A stretch of 64,000 nt of DNA, taken from positions 129,050-193,049 of the forward strand of contig VXAU01002073.1 of assembly GCA_013399695.1 (NCBI GenBank). The letters are read 5' to 3'. The stretch comes from Formicarius rufipectus (Eukaryota > Chordata > Aves > Passeriformes > Formicariidae). The translations under genes were made by a program, and so were the position numbers. Within the stretch, counting starts at the first letter, position 1, and the number at the start of each line of letters is the position of its first letter. Below the pieces are notes generated by a model. The model was not told where the DNA came from. It ran no database searches and was given only the letters and a program-made list of their open reading frames with translations. Below, piece after piece: positions 26,607 to 38,047 of this stretch.

Positions 26607-26774
26607 AAACTGAAATATGAAGAAATTTTCTTGCCCAAATTTAAATACACATTAAATGCTGCAGTGTGGGAGAACTCAATTTTACCTTTCTTACCAATCA
26701 CAGAATTGTTTCTTTGCAGGATGTATGTATAGAGTTGTTATATGTAACTTTTATTTCAAATTCTTGTAGTATCA

Positions 26775-26881
26775 GGTTTTCAAGACCTAACTGAACAGCG
26801 ACATAAGCAACCAGGTTTAATCCGAGCTGGCTCTTTTGTAAACAGAAGGTTGGACTGGAGACCTCTTCCAACTGGTATAAG
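26775..26881 (+). mobile_element. CR1 LINE remnant, 3' end
   Basis: TTCAAGACCTAACTGAACAG, AGCAACC and GTTGGACTGGAGACCTCTTCCAAC occur in the order seen at CR1 3' ends. The terminal tail repeat is lost and the copy is strongly diverged. It has the opposite orientation to the neighbouring CR1 fragment, so it is a separate insertion. Confidence 0.7.
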
Positions 26882-29621
26882 CATATGAGTATATGAACTG
26901 AAAACAGCAGTTTGGAGCTTGCAGAAATTCCTGAAGGAAATTGTACAACCTCTTTTACACTAAAAGGCACCCAAAAAATCTCTCCTGAAACTGAAATTAA
27001 CAAATCTATGAAACTCAAGGGTTGTATCTGCATCAGCACTTTGGTTCAGAGTATTGCAGTTTTGAACTGAGTCACCTGAACATATCCCCCCCTTACAATG
27101 CATTAGCTGAGTTCACAGGCAGTTTTAATGTATGCAAACTACATTCCTTTGGGAGGAAATGGAAGCGAAAACTCCATAGCAGGCATGCACCAAATACAAT
27201 CTAGAAAGTAATGAGTTCGTAAGGGTTCCAATCAGAGGTCAGTGCTTCAAATGACTTCAAACTCCTCTGGGATGAAGACATTAAATCAGGGAATCAGACT
27301 AAATAGAGCTAAAAGTAAACCTCCAAAGCAGTGTACAGTATGTTGGCAGAGGCCTCAGCATCAGCTACTTCTATCTGCTGATGTTGTTCTCCTCTGCAGA
27401 CTTGTTGATGTGGCCATAGCCACTACTAAAAAAGTTAAGCTGCCTGCCTCCAAATAACTGCATCAAAAGAAAGGGAAATTACAGGACTACTAATAACCTA
27501 AGGGTGATTTTGCTATGGTCATAGCAAAACTCCAATTTATTTACCAGAGTTTCAAAATTCAGTCTTACGGAATCCTGGGATATTAATTACTCTGCAAAGT
27601 GGGAATGAGAATTACAGTTCTCTATCTTTCCAAAACTCTCACACCAGTTACTGAGAGTCTGGGGTTTATTTTGTGTGTTTCTTTCTGTTTTGTGTATTCT
27701 GAAACTCCTCTAACAAAACAAACAGTGAAAGCAAAACAATATAACATTTCTCAGTCCTACAGGAGAAAAATATACAAATAAACAAAACAGCAATTATGAA
27801 TTTGGTGCTACACTGTTTATGATCATAATAATAATTGATTTGAAGTTCCATGATAAAAAGAAGTGCTTAAGCCAGAATGTGGGCTAAGATTTTGCCCTTA
27901 TGTCCTATTCATTTTATTTTGTGTATATAGGGAGTATTTCAAATTAATACCAAAACATATAAACACATTGTAATATATAAATGCATTACAGCATACTAAA
28001 AATACTGTGATATAGTAGAAAAGTAAGGAGGGAAAGGGGGAGAAGGTGTGTCAAAGTTGTTTCTTAAGAGCAATAAGCAGTCCTTGTAAAATTATTCCAA
28101 ATAATACTATTGCAATAGGTTAAAAGGTATCACAATCAACCCACAGTCACTTTATATATCTTATAAACCTATAGTATATGCTTCTCTGACCTTATCTTGT
28201 CCAGAGACCAATAACAATGCCATCAGTGACTCTAGAGTTACTTCTAGGAAAGGATTGCTGGTTTCTCCATATTGAACAGAAATCTGCATCAGAAAATATA
28301 TTTCCCCCACCTTCAGAATCAACTCCCTTTCAATTATGTCTTGAATGAGCAAAGATGATATAAAAAAAAAATAAATTCCTGATCTTGATTTTTTAAGGTA
28401 GCTGAGGTTAGACTTAGTGACAAAAAAAGAAAGTAACCTCACATCCATCCAATGCCTCCAGCTAACATGGTCCACAGCCTGGGGATAATGAAGTAATTTT
28501 TGTCAATAGTCTTTCTAACAGTTATTACTGCAGATTTTATAAAAACTGAATCTTCTTTATCTCAAAAGCTGATGAGAGACTGACACAACTCAGAAACTAG
28601 AATGAGGTTTTAGTTTCCCGAACCTTGTTTAATCTCTGTGCAATCTTTTCTAATTGTACCATTTTCTATAAGCATTAAAAATAAATAAATAAATATATAG
28701 ATAAATCCCCAAAACAATTCTTTTTAGATTGTTTTGAAAATATGACTACAGTTTTTCACAGTTCTCTGGTTAGATTAGAGCTGCACTTAAGCAACATAAG
28801 TAATCTCTGTTTCAGTAAAAAGTTTAAGCTTCTACATAGTCTCTGAGGCAGTTCACACTAGAGTTACTGAATGACTTTGCATGCTTAAAGTAAAATATGC
28901 TGATGGTACTTTTCTGAATCAAGACCTGAATGCTTCTTTTAGGTATTCAGTAGGGTGGTGGCAGAGAAATAAGCGATAATATCTTATTTCCTGATGTAAG
29001 CATCAGAAGAGGGAAGATGATGTGCAACTGAGAATGCAGAAACATTAAATCATCAATAAATCAATATAAACATCAGTGATTTGTCATAATAATAATAATG
29101 GGAACTGTCTTACAGACACATTAGAAGTTTATTTTTTCTGCTCTGGTGACTTAAAATTGCTTTTCATTTCTTTCATTTTCCCCCTTCCTTCTACTGATCC
29201 TACAACATGGATATGCAAATCTTCACAGTACTTCCACTATGGTTTTTTTTCTAAAGAGATGAGTTAATGTAAAACACCCCTGCTTTGAGTAAGTAAATTA
29301 GACTCAGTTTGTTAAAAAAATAAGATCAATATGCAAAACCCTTCTGAACATGCTAAAATTTGTAGGTCACTGCTTTACCACCCATGTGTCTTTCCAAGAC
29401 AGCTTGTATAACTATCAGCAGTTCCCATGGGCTGGTTGAACCACTGTGAACTGTGTGTCAACACTAAGGATAGTGATCTTCACTGTCTTAAAGTTTCGTG
29501 TAGTCATCATTATCTTCAATGAGAAATTCATAATTCAAAAATTCTTCCCCCCGCAGTTCAGTCATTTTAGACTGACTAGAACAATTTTCAGATCTAAAAG
29601 AGACTGAGCACTAATGTTCAT

Positions 29622-29650
29622 ACATGTTATACATGTTATAATGTTATACA
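29622..29650. repeat. Short tandem repeat of ACATGTTAT
   Basis: About two and a half units in direct succession. Confidence 0.75.
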
Positions 29651-31774
29651 ACTAAGCAGAGTTCGGTAGTATTTTAAAAAAATATCTATTTATTTTTAAA
29701 AATTCATTTTAAAAATATTTGCATTAAGAAAAGTTTAAATACTCTTTACCCAGTGAAATAATTTCATTTGACTTGAAAATTTTGTTTTACCTACTTGAAA
29801 TCCATTCTAAAAATTTCTTTAAGCTAACCTATTTTTTCGTGATTTTTCATTTTTGTAAACAAACTGTTATTTGTTCACACAACTGCAATGTCCTTTATAC
29901 ACTTTCCATAACAGCTATCCTTTGAATGCATGTTCTAGATATAAGAAGGCTGATATCTCCACGAAGTTCATCAGCATTAAATTTGTTAATCAATGTATAG
30001 ATGAAGATGGTAAGAATCATGGATATATAGAGTTCCAAAAATATAATGCATGTAGACACATAGACAGGACTAAATGTAACTTGATTAAATAATTCCTTAG
30101 TACTTTTATACTCTGTAATCCTATAGTATTCTACATTCTAAGTACAGATATGCCCAAAATCCACAAAATGCAGGTCCAGGTCTTACTGAATCAGAACTCA
30201 TTCATCACACTGTAAATAGAAATCAAAAAAGACAGCTTGTGTAAAATACTTCAGGTCTACAGGTTCATCCCACTCTAAAATGAATAAGCCAGCGATCTAA
30301 TAGGCTCTTATTCACTTTCCGCTTCTTTTTAGTGGGTTTTTAATACCTAATATTGAAGAAAAAGCTGTCCCAACCACCTTCTTGCCACCTGCAGTTCAGT
30401 GATTATATTGATATGAGATTATTGCCTATTGTTTATCACAAGTAACTATTTGTTCATTCTCTGCTCAGATCATGGTTTGAGTTCATAACACTGTAATATC
30501 TTCTTCTCATTCACTCCTTTTTTAAGTGGCAATATAAAACTGCAATTGCTTTTCCTCAGAAAATCAAATTAGACCATACTATACTTGCAATTCAACACAA
30601 GCCAAGGAAAATGAACAAAGTCTCCAAGCTTTCCTCTTCCAATTACAGGAGTTCAGAGCCCTGGATCGCTGCTTGCTGTGGTGTCTGAGAAGCCCCACAA
30701 TAAAAGGGACAATGCTAGAGCTGCCAGATAGACCTAATAGCCATCCTAACCACCAACCATTTGAAGCCTAATAACTCCTAAGAAATGCCATCATCTATGA
30801 AACTAACATGTCCTCAGTCTGGGCACATTCCCTTTTGTTCTTGTTTATATTAGAATTCCCAGAGAGACTTATCTAAACTGTTAGCATAAAATATGAGATT
30901 ATAACAAAAATACTTCATATAAATGAGAATAATTTCTTACATTGACTACTGAAGTTTGTTTCTTTTTAGGGTTTGTTTCCTTTTCTTTTTTTTCCTTGCA
31001 CCTCTTTGTAGCAGAATTCCCTCCTGATACACAGGCTTATGAAAATTTATTCCTTTATATTTTGTCATAGCAGAATAGGAGTATTAAATTTTTTACATAA
31101 ATCGTTATCCACAACCCTCTCCATACACTGAATACAAAGAAAGCATTTCTATTGATGATTCAGTACAGCATGAATGGCTTTGTACAAAATCTTTTATGTA
31201 ACACTAAAGATTTATATTTTTTTATGTGATAATTTTTTACATAAGCTCAATATTTTGAATTCAGCTGAAGAATCACTTTGCTATTTATTCAATAGTTTTC
31301 TATTTCCTTTAAGGAACAAAAGCTTTCTCCTGTTTGCATAATTTACTAGCAATAAATTGATCTGCTGCTGAGGACGGTATAATTCACAAAGTCCAATGGT
31401 GAAAATATTTACTTTGTGTCCTGAAGACAGCAGTACACTCTCAACAACAACAACAAAAACAATAAAAAAATGCTTTCTTTAATATAGTTTTTTACTCCCA
31501 GTATAAAATCAGTACTCATTTAACATATGTTGATATCAGTTTATAGCATTTTAATTATATTTACTACCACTACATCCAAATTAATTCTGTAATCTTCACT
31601 GAAAAAAAAAGAATTTAAAAAATGAAGCCTTTATGTCTTATGCTGGGAAGACCTGGCTTATCACGATTTCAGTGCAAATCAGTGGGAATTAAGACTGCTT
31701 ATCTCACTGCTCTGTTGCAAATGTAACTCAAAGTAAGCGAGGAAGAGCATTATCATGGTCTGAAAAGCATCAAG

Positions 31775-31791
31775 ACACACACACACACACA
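31775..31791. repeat. (AC)n microsatellite
   Basis: Eight uninterrupted AC units, short for a polymorphic marker. Confidence 0.9.
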
Positions 31792-32696
31792 AATTTTTCC
31801 ACACCTGCGCTTTCAAGGTATTTGAGTTTTGCAAAATTGCAATAATAGGTATCATAATAGATTTCTACAGGGTTTTTTATAGCTTGGTGAGGATAGAAGT
31901 AATGAAAACATTTTTGTAACATTTTAGCCTTACTATGTTACCACTCTTTATAGTTTTACACTTCTGTAATAGAAGGAAAGACAGAAGAATAAAAGAATAA
32001 AGCTATTATAGCTTAGATATTTCGTCAAGTTTGTTTCTGGATGTTTGTCAAAGAAATGTTTCCAGCAGAATGTACATCCCATTCCTCCAAATTTTTTATG
32101 TAAGTTTTTCTTCCATAATTTCACCATGAAATTTTGACTGGAACCAGTAAAAGCCCTAAACAGTCATTAGCCTGAAGCTTAGGGAACTAACTTGGACCAT
32201 AGAGCAGCTCTTCTGAACAAAGAGTGCTGCATTAACAGAATTGCTGTTATTTTCTGAAAAGTTCAGATTCAGTCACAATGTTCACAGCTTGTTTATTCTC
32301 TTCTATAAAGACATTCTGCTGCATGGAACTTGTGAAAAAGCAGTTAAATACACCAGCATATTGGTGTATTTAAAGCAATAGACACTATCACTGGAGCTGC
32401 AATCTAGATAATATATGTTTTGTTTTACCACACTAAATATAAATGAGTAGATACATAAATACACATATGGATAAGTCAGTGAAGTGGATTGCCCCATGGT
32501 AAGAAAAGGGCCTGGCAACAAAGTCTCTGGGGCATGATTTGATGGACTGTGAGACTTCTTTGGCCACTGAAGCCCTGTGCCAAGTCTAGCATAACTCGGC
32601 TCTTCAAAAACATGACATGGGTACCCTATGCCAAGGAAGATCCTTTTAAAATGGCATTGAAAAAAAAAAAATGAAAGAGATATGAGGCTGCTAATT

Positions 32697-32742
32697 AAAA
32701 AAAAAAAAATTCGGTTTTTTAAAAAAAAAAAAAAAAAAAAAA
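32697..32742. repeat. A-run / T-run / A-run tract
   Basis: A run of 13 A, a short spacer, six T, then 22 A. The T run can pair with either A run. Homopolymers of this length are prone to assembly error. Confidence 0.9.
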
Positions 32743-35700
32743 GCTCTATGTCCCAGACACTGGTTCAGAACTCAGTGGCATGCCTAAAGGTAAAACGTAA
32801 AAGGAATAAAATTAGAATTAAATTGGATAATAACATCTTTATCGGATCGTGGCCTAAACCACTGAATCAGATCCAGCCTCTAAACATTATTCATTTTCCG
32901 ACAAAGCAAAATCAGAAAACAATAAAAAAATAGGAGAGAAACAGGAAGGCAGGAAGGAAGAATATCATTTGTTTTGTCAAATCCTTAAGACACACATGAA
33001 TGTATATTAACTACATGCTGCTGAGTACCCAAGTACTTATGTTTGCATTCGTATGTATTTGTTCATATTACATTAAATGTTAGAGCTTTTTCTGAGGCTG
33101 CTTTACTGCTCTATTCTTTATTAAATTCATGTTTATTGTGCACATCTACTCTATTGAGGTCTACTATATATAGGTTTTTTTGGTTTTCTTTGTATACTGA
33201 CATTTTCTCTATTTTTTTTCAGGGAAATTCCACTATAATATACTAAAATCTAAGACTGAGACCTTCAATTTCTTCTGAGACCCTAAAATTTCATATTTTA
33301 TATATAATAAAGACTTCCATTTTCTCATTAAACCTTGTCTAATTTATTGTACACTCAGATTACCCAAATGGGCATTTGGCAACCTGTAGCTGTCATCATA
33401 TCTCTTTCTTTCTTTGGTAGTTCTGTCTTCCAACATGCCTTACTTTATAGTTTACATCTGGGGACAGATGACATCTGATACTGAAAGGAGTAAAACTGAT
33501 CTGTTAAGGTCAAAAATGAGCTGAAACCATGTACAATTTGCAGCTATGAATAAATATGTGGTAAACTCATCCAAGATGGCACAGATCAATAAATCATATT
33601 TGAGAACCACCATCTAACTGGCTTCAACAAATGACTGCAGAGTCACACAACTGAAATCCTTAAAACACACATTACGTAGGTTCTACAGATATAATAAGCT
33701 TCAATCGCTTCTAAAACAAGTGTTAAGTTATAGTTCTCTGCACTGATCACAGTCCTTTGAGGGCAACTATTTTAATTTTCTTGGTTTTGGTCTTTGCATT
33801 TCACCCTTAAAAAATTGTTTAAAGTCTCAAATGAATTGTTTTAATCTCTGAGTCCTCCCTTTATTACTCTTTACCTGGCAGCTGTCTTCAGCTAGATATG
33901 TTCCTGGATTTTGGTCATAACATCATTGTCTACTGGTTCTCCTCCCTCTTCTCAGGTTACCTTTTATGTAATGGATACTTTCCATTTCTCTCACCAGTTC
34001 TCTCAAAAAACCTCTTATGATTTTTACCCATGCTCAGAAACAAACATACTGAAGAAAGGAGTACCTATGGAAAGAAACTATGTAGAATGTCTTATATAAT
34101 GAGGTGAAATTCATTCAGATTATGCTCTAGATAATATGAAGAGGGTAAACTGGTTTTTATGAGATACTGTTTTTTTAAAAAACACCAAAGTGAAAAAATC
34201 ATAATACACATATCGTCTCTTCACAGTGTTCAACCATGAAAGACATTTTAGCAACCAATAACAAGATTTTATGTATCTGTTATACATACCTCTCTATGCT
34301 CCAATCCACTTGAAACTTAAATTAGTCTGGGACTATTAGGCCTCATGTTCACCAGTTTAATTAGACAATAACTACATATTTATTTCTAATGTTATTTCTT
34401 TAACCATTTTCATTTAGATTAGAATTTCCACTCATTTTGAAATACTCTGGAGAAAGCAGCAAAGTTTTACCATCATTTAAGGATTTAAACAAGCAGCATA
34501 CTAGATTATACTATGAGTGGGATGGTTTTAAGAAAGTGCATTCTCATTTCTTCAAAGAGAAACAGATAATGTCTAAGTCTGCTTCATAGACTACCAAAAT
34601 TAGTTAGATAAACAAACCCCAGTGCATAAAGAATAGCACTGTCTTTCTTCTACCTTGCAGTACTTTCTTCTCTGTAAAGAGAATAGGTGAATTTCAGGGA
34701 AGAGTGGTAAACATAACTTCATAAAGCAAGTGATGAAATGGTATGATATAATTTTTCTTTCTTATTACGAATAATGGAGATTCTAAAGCACTTAGATGCA
34801 TAAAACCAAATAATTTTTTTAAGAAATAAATAATAGCAATTGAAAACGACCATGTGTGATCTGATCGCAATGTTCAAGAAAACACTCGGTATGGGGAATT
34901 TCTTCATTTATCTGGGGCACAGATATTCCTGGACTTTCTGGACCACATAGGATGGGGCAATCATTGGGTGACAGAGCTTAAACTGACATTTTCAAGTAAT
35001 TTTAGGATGAAAGCTAAGCTTTTTGTAGTTCATTACCACTTCCTCCTACCCATGCACAATAACGCAAATAACGCAAGGTAAATCATGAGCTATTATATTA
35101 AAATCAATAATGCCATATAGCTGTAATAAGGGTATAAGTGTAATCAGTATCAAGACCACATTACCTAAAATCATGAACATACTTCTTGTCCAATTCCTTT
35201 GTCTCTGCTTTTTCCCCTCACTTTCAAATTCCAGTTGCTCCCTGAAAACTGTTGTGCATATTTATATCCTTAATAAAAAGAAAATATATCCATTTCAGAT
35301 GAAGAATTATTTGTAGAAATAGAACAATAATTCTCACTTAGTATATGAGCAACAGAAATAGTTCAGTCTTTTATTTGATTCATGTCAAATGAAGCCAATA
35401 GAATTATCAGAGCAAGGAGGGAAAGATTTTACTGATAACATGGTTCATTGGAAACTTAAAAAGAGAACGTGGTCCCTCAAACTGAGGGAAAAATCTTAAG
35501 TTTTGACAGTCTTGAAATTTGAAAAATCTTGATTAATAATTGACTTAATTGACTAAAAAACATATTACCTGACATTAAGAGAAATGGTCATATAAAGTTG
35601 TAATAATTAACCTTTGCAATGAATTTTGTGCTAGGACTTTTACAGTCATGTGTATCTTTTTACAGCACAAAATAATTACATCCTTGTATCCTAAGTTATC

Positions 35701-36177
35701 ATTAATGTTCCCAGCTAATAGTCCCCATCTACACTGGCTAAAGAATCTGATTCAGAGAGATACAATTCCATTACGGTGACTTAGTGGTTTGGATTCTCCT
35801 CCAGCTGGTTAGCACAAATGCATAAAGCTAAATAACAGTCCTACAGGATTTGTAGTTGGTGAATCACTCTTACTTTATGTAGATATTTACAACTACATTA
35901 ATAACTGAATATCACATAAGCTTTAAAGTATTTATTTTCACAACAGCCCTAAAACTGAAAAACTGCATATTTTTTTTTACTCTGCTTTGCTTTTGGGACA
36001 TGATGATAAATACTGAAAACTAGATCCACAAAAGGCCTCTATTGCTCGACAAAACTCACAGCCTGAAGTTAGACTCGTCCCCTCTAGAAGAACTTACAGG
36101 TTTCACAAATGCCAGGGAGCTGGCAGGAAACCACTTGCGCTAGCTGAGTAAGAAATACCTGCAAGTGTTTGATCTTT

Positions 36178-36187
36178 GCTTGAACAT
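36178..36187. repeat. Target-site duplication of the GC-rich retroposon, left copy (GCTTGAACAT)
   Basis: The same ten bases recur at 36603-36612. This is too long for typical LTR integrases (4-6 bp) and fits LINE-type target-primed insertion. Confidence 0.8.
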
Positions 36188-36602
36188 TGTTGTCGGCTGG
36201 ACTTGGCGAACGAAGATCCTGGGATAAGCCTGCGCAATGGATTTTTTAAGTGAGGCACAGGGTGCGCAGAACTGGCCCCACTCCCTTTATTCCTGAGGCT
36301 CATCTTGCCACGGCCGAGCAGCTCGGACGGCGACAGCGAGTTCCTCCAGGATTCGAACCGGCGTCCTCAGAGGAGGAGCCGGCTCCACAGGCGGGGGCCT
36401 ACGCCACTCGGCCAACGCCCGCCGCCTCTCAAGTGTAACAGCAAAGCAATAATGTCAGGCTGTTGAGCAATCCTGGGAGCCCACGTGGGTCAGAGCACCA
36501 GGGGAAGACCTCGCCTTGTCCTCTCTGCCACCGAATGACACAAACGTGGCACTGCAGCCACGCCTGTAACACGAGCTGGGGCAGGCCCCAAAAGGTGGCA
36601 GG
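36188..36602 (-). mobile_element. GC-rich SINE-like retroposon, copy 1 (unnamed family)
   Basis: A roughly 415-bp GC- and CpG-rich block in AT-rich DNA, bounded on both sides by GCTTGAACAT. A second copy lies at 58126-58535, at about 94-95% identity by eye. Minus orientation is inferred from two facts: both copies share the left end, whereas copy 2 stops about 18 bases earlier on the right, as expected for 5' truncation; and the RNA polymerase III A and B boxes read on the minus strand. The minus-strand 3' end is GTCCAGCCGACAACA. The A box (TTGGCCGAGTGG) and B box (GGTTCGAATCC) match a Ser/Leu-type tRNA. They sit about 190 bases inside the 5' end, unlike a classical SINE. It is not a CR1 tail, nor the tRNA-Ile-type finch SINE as I remember it. 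An LTR is an alternative reading (TGTTACA...ACAACA over about 245 bp), but the 10-bp duplication and shared sequence beyond that border argue against it. Confidence 0.72.
36349..36414 (-). promoter_or_regulatory. tRNA-like internal Pol III promoter (A and B boxes) in retroposon copy 1
   Basis: Read on the minus strand, the A box TGGCCGAGTGG lies at 36404-36414 and the B box GGTTCGAATCC at 36349-36359, 44 bases apart. That spacing fits class II tRNAs (Ser, Leu), which have a long variable arm. GGCCGAGTGG is the usual Ser/Leu D-arm sequence. T-arm pairing is imperfect and no clear acceptor stem is formed, so this is a promoter remnant and not a working tRNA gene. Confidence 0.75.
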
Positions 36603-36612
36603 GCTTGAACAT
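36603..36612. repeat. Target-site duplication of the GC-rich retroposon, right copy (GCTTGAACAT)
   Basis: Identical to 36178-36187. Confidence 0.8.
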
Positions 36613-37799
36613 AGCACTTCACAGAAATGCAGATAGTTGCCTCATGAACCAGGCAAGAGAGCACTTATCGAGAAGATCATGCCAAGTGCTACCTTCCTGC
36701 TTGATGGGAAACAGCATTTAATCTCAGCATTTTTATCCTATAAGAGTACCACAGCACCAAATTTATCAGTCATTTCTCTGAAAAAAATTCCCACTGAACT
36801 CATTTCACATGTATAAATAAGTCATATTTTTTACCCAAATTAATCTCTTAAATCTGAAGCTCTGCAACCATTCTTGTGGCTTTTAGTCCATGTACTCCAG
36901 TAAATGCTCATTAATATAATGTAAAACATTTGCAACCAAACAGGGTGGGGCAATATCTTTACCATCTGGGACCAGATCAAAATAGAAAATGTTTAAATTA
37001 GGTCAATGGAAAGCTCCCTAACAAGCTGGATTTTGACTCCCAAAGCTGATGAGAGGCCTGAAATTATGCAAGACATCTTTTAGACTGACTTTTCTAGTAA
37101 CATGTAGTTCTGGGAAAAATGCTTTCATTTCAGTGTAAGGCAGGAGTTAAAGCAGGTCAGTGACACCAGATTATTCAGCCACCTGACCATCTAGAAGATC
37201 AGATTAATGAAAACATGGAGTACATTTCTCAAGAGTACAGTTCTCTATGTCAGATACAGCTGCATTCCTCCTGCAGGGCGATTCAGCTCAGGCAGAGCAG
37301 AGAACAAGCATGGCTTTTCTCTAGAATGTCAGACAGTTCATTAGGAATGAGCTCAAATATCCCTGCACAACAAGATCATGCACTTTTTCTCCTGTACTTA
37401 TCCTCTGGAAAAGACAGTGAGTTACAGTCCACAGTCAACCTGCCATGGATATATTTAACTCAAACTTTTAAGAATCATGTTCTCCAAAAGAAAACAAAAA
37501 GAAACCATAATTCATTATGAGGCACTTAAGGGGAGAATGAAGCGCAGTGATTTGTTATCACAGAAGCCCTCCTCATCCTTTAGTCTTCATATCACTGTGA
37601 TTATTTCAGGTCATTTTATCCAAAACACTTCAAAAAATCTTTTGTATTCTAACCAAAAAATTTACTTATCACTTGTGCTTTAAATGGAAATAGTAAATAC
37701 AAAAATGCAATACTGGCAGTTAAACTTAGCCCCATTACATCTTTCTTTGTTATCACACAAACCAATAAGCACCTTTGCCTCTTTTAATCAAAACTGCAG
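36613..37799. other. Unannotated AT-rich stretch
   Basis: No repeat or exon was recognised. A 101-codon plus frame at 37215-37520 has no visible domain or splice context. Its right end supplies the pyrimidine-rich acceptor for the exon candidate that follows. Confidence 0.4.
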
Positions 37800-38047
37800 G
37801 TGGCACTAGAAACTCTCATTGTTCTAAGATGCTCAATGACAATGATTCAGCCTACAAAATTATAATTGGAAAGGAGGATGCTCACTTTAATAAGTCTGCA
37901 TCATTGAAAAATTCAAAATTAGTTGATTCTCTTCTAAATCAGGCAGCCAGCTTAAAAGAAAAAATTCAGCCTCTGAGACAACAGGAAACAATGAAAGTGT
38001 CCTTTTCTTCTCTAATGAAGCAGCTGCTGAACAGTTTTTGTGCATAA
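37800..38047 (+). CDS. Candidate coding exon of an unidentified, helix-rich protein
   Basis: A pyrimidine-rich tract and CTGCAG (acceptor AG at 37798-37799) precede a frame that stays open to a TAA at 38045-38047, about 82 codons. The predicted peptide is hydrophilic and helix-forming. Leu/Val residues recur in segments such as SKLVDSLLNQAASLKEKI and FSSLMKQLLNSF, which could form a short coiled coil. No catalytic motif, signal peptide or membrane span is visible. A poly(A) signal (AATAAATAAA) lies about 305 bases downstream, so it could be a terminal exon. Codon use is AT-rich like the surroundings, so a chance frame is a real alternative. Confidence 0.3.

Larger units (their letters stand above)
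26882..36187. other. AT-rich noncoding stretch with simple repeats
   Basis: No interspersed repeat or exon was recognised. Open frames up to 104 codons (minus, 28161-28475) lack splice context. Low-complexity tracts include (ATA)n near 29087, AC and A/T tracts listed separately, and AAAT units near 28680-28700. A slightly GC-richer patch near 30650-30720 remains unexplained. Confidence 0.5.

Noticed and set aside
28161..28475. 104-codon minus-strand frame
   Set aside because: Low-complexity stretches, no splice context, no recognisable domain.
36345..36425. Functional tRNA gene
   Set aside because: A and B boxes are good, but the T stem has mismatches, there is no convincing acceptor stem, and the unit is part of a two-copy retroposon.
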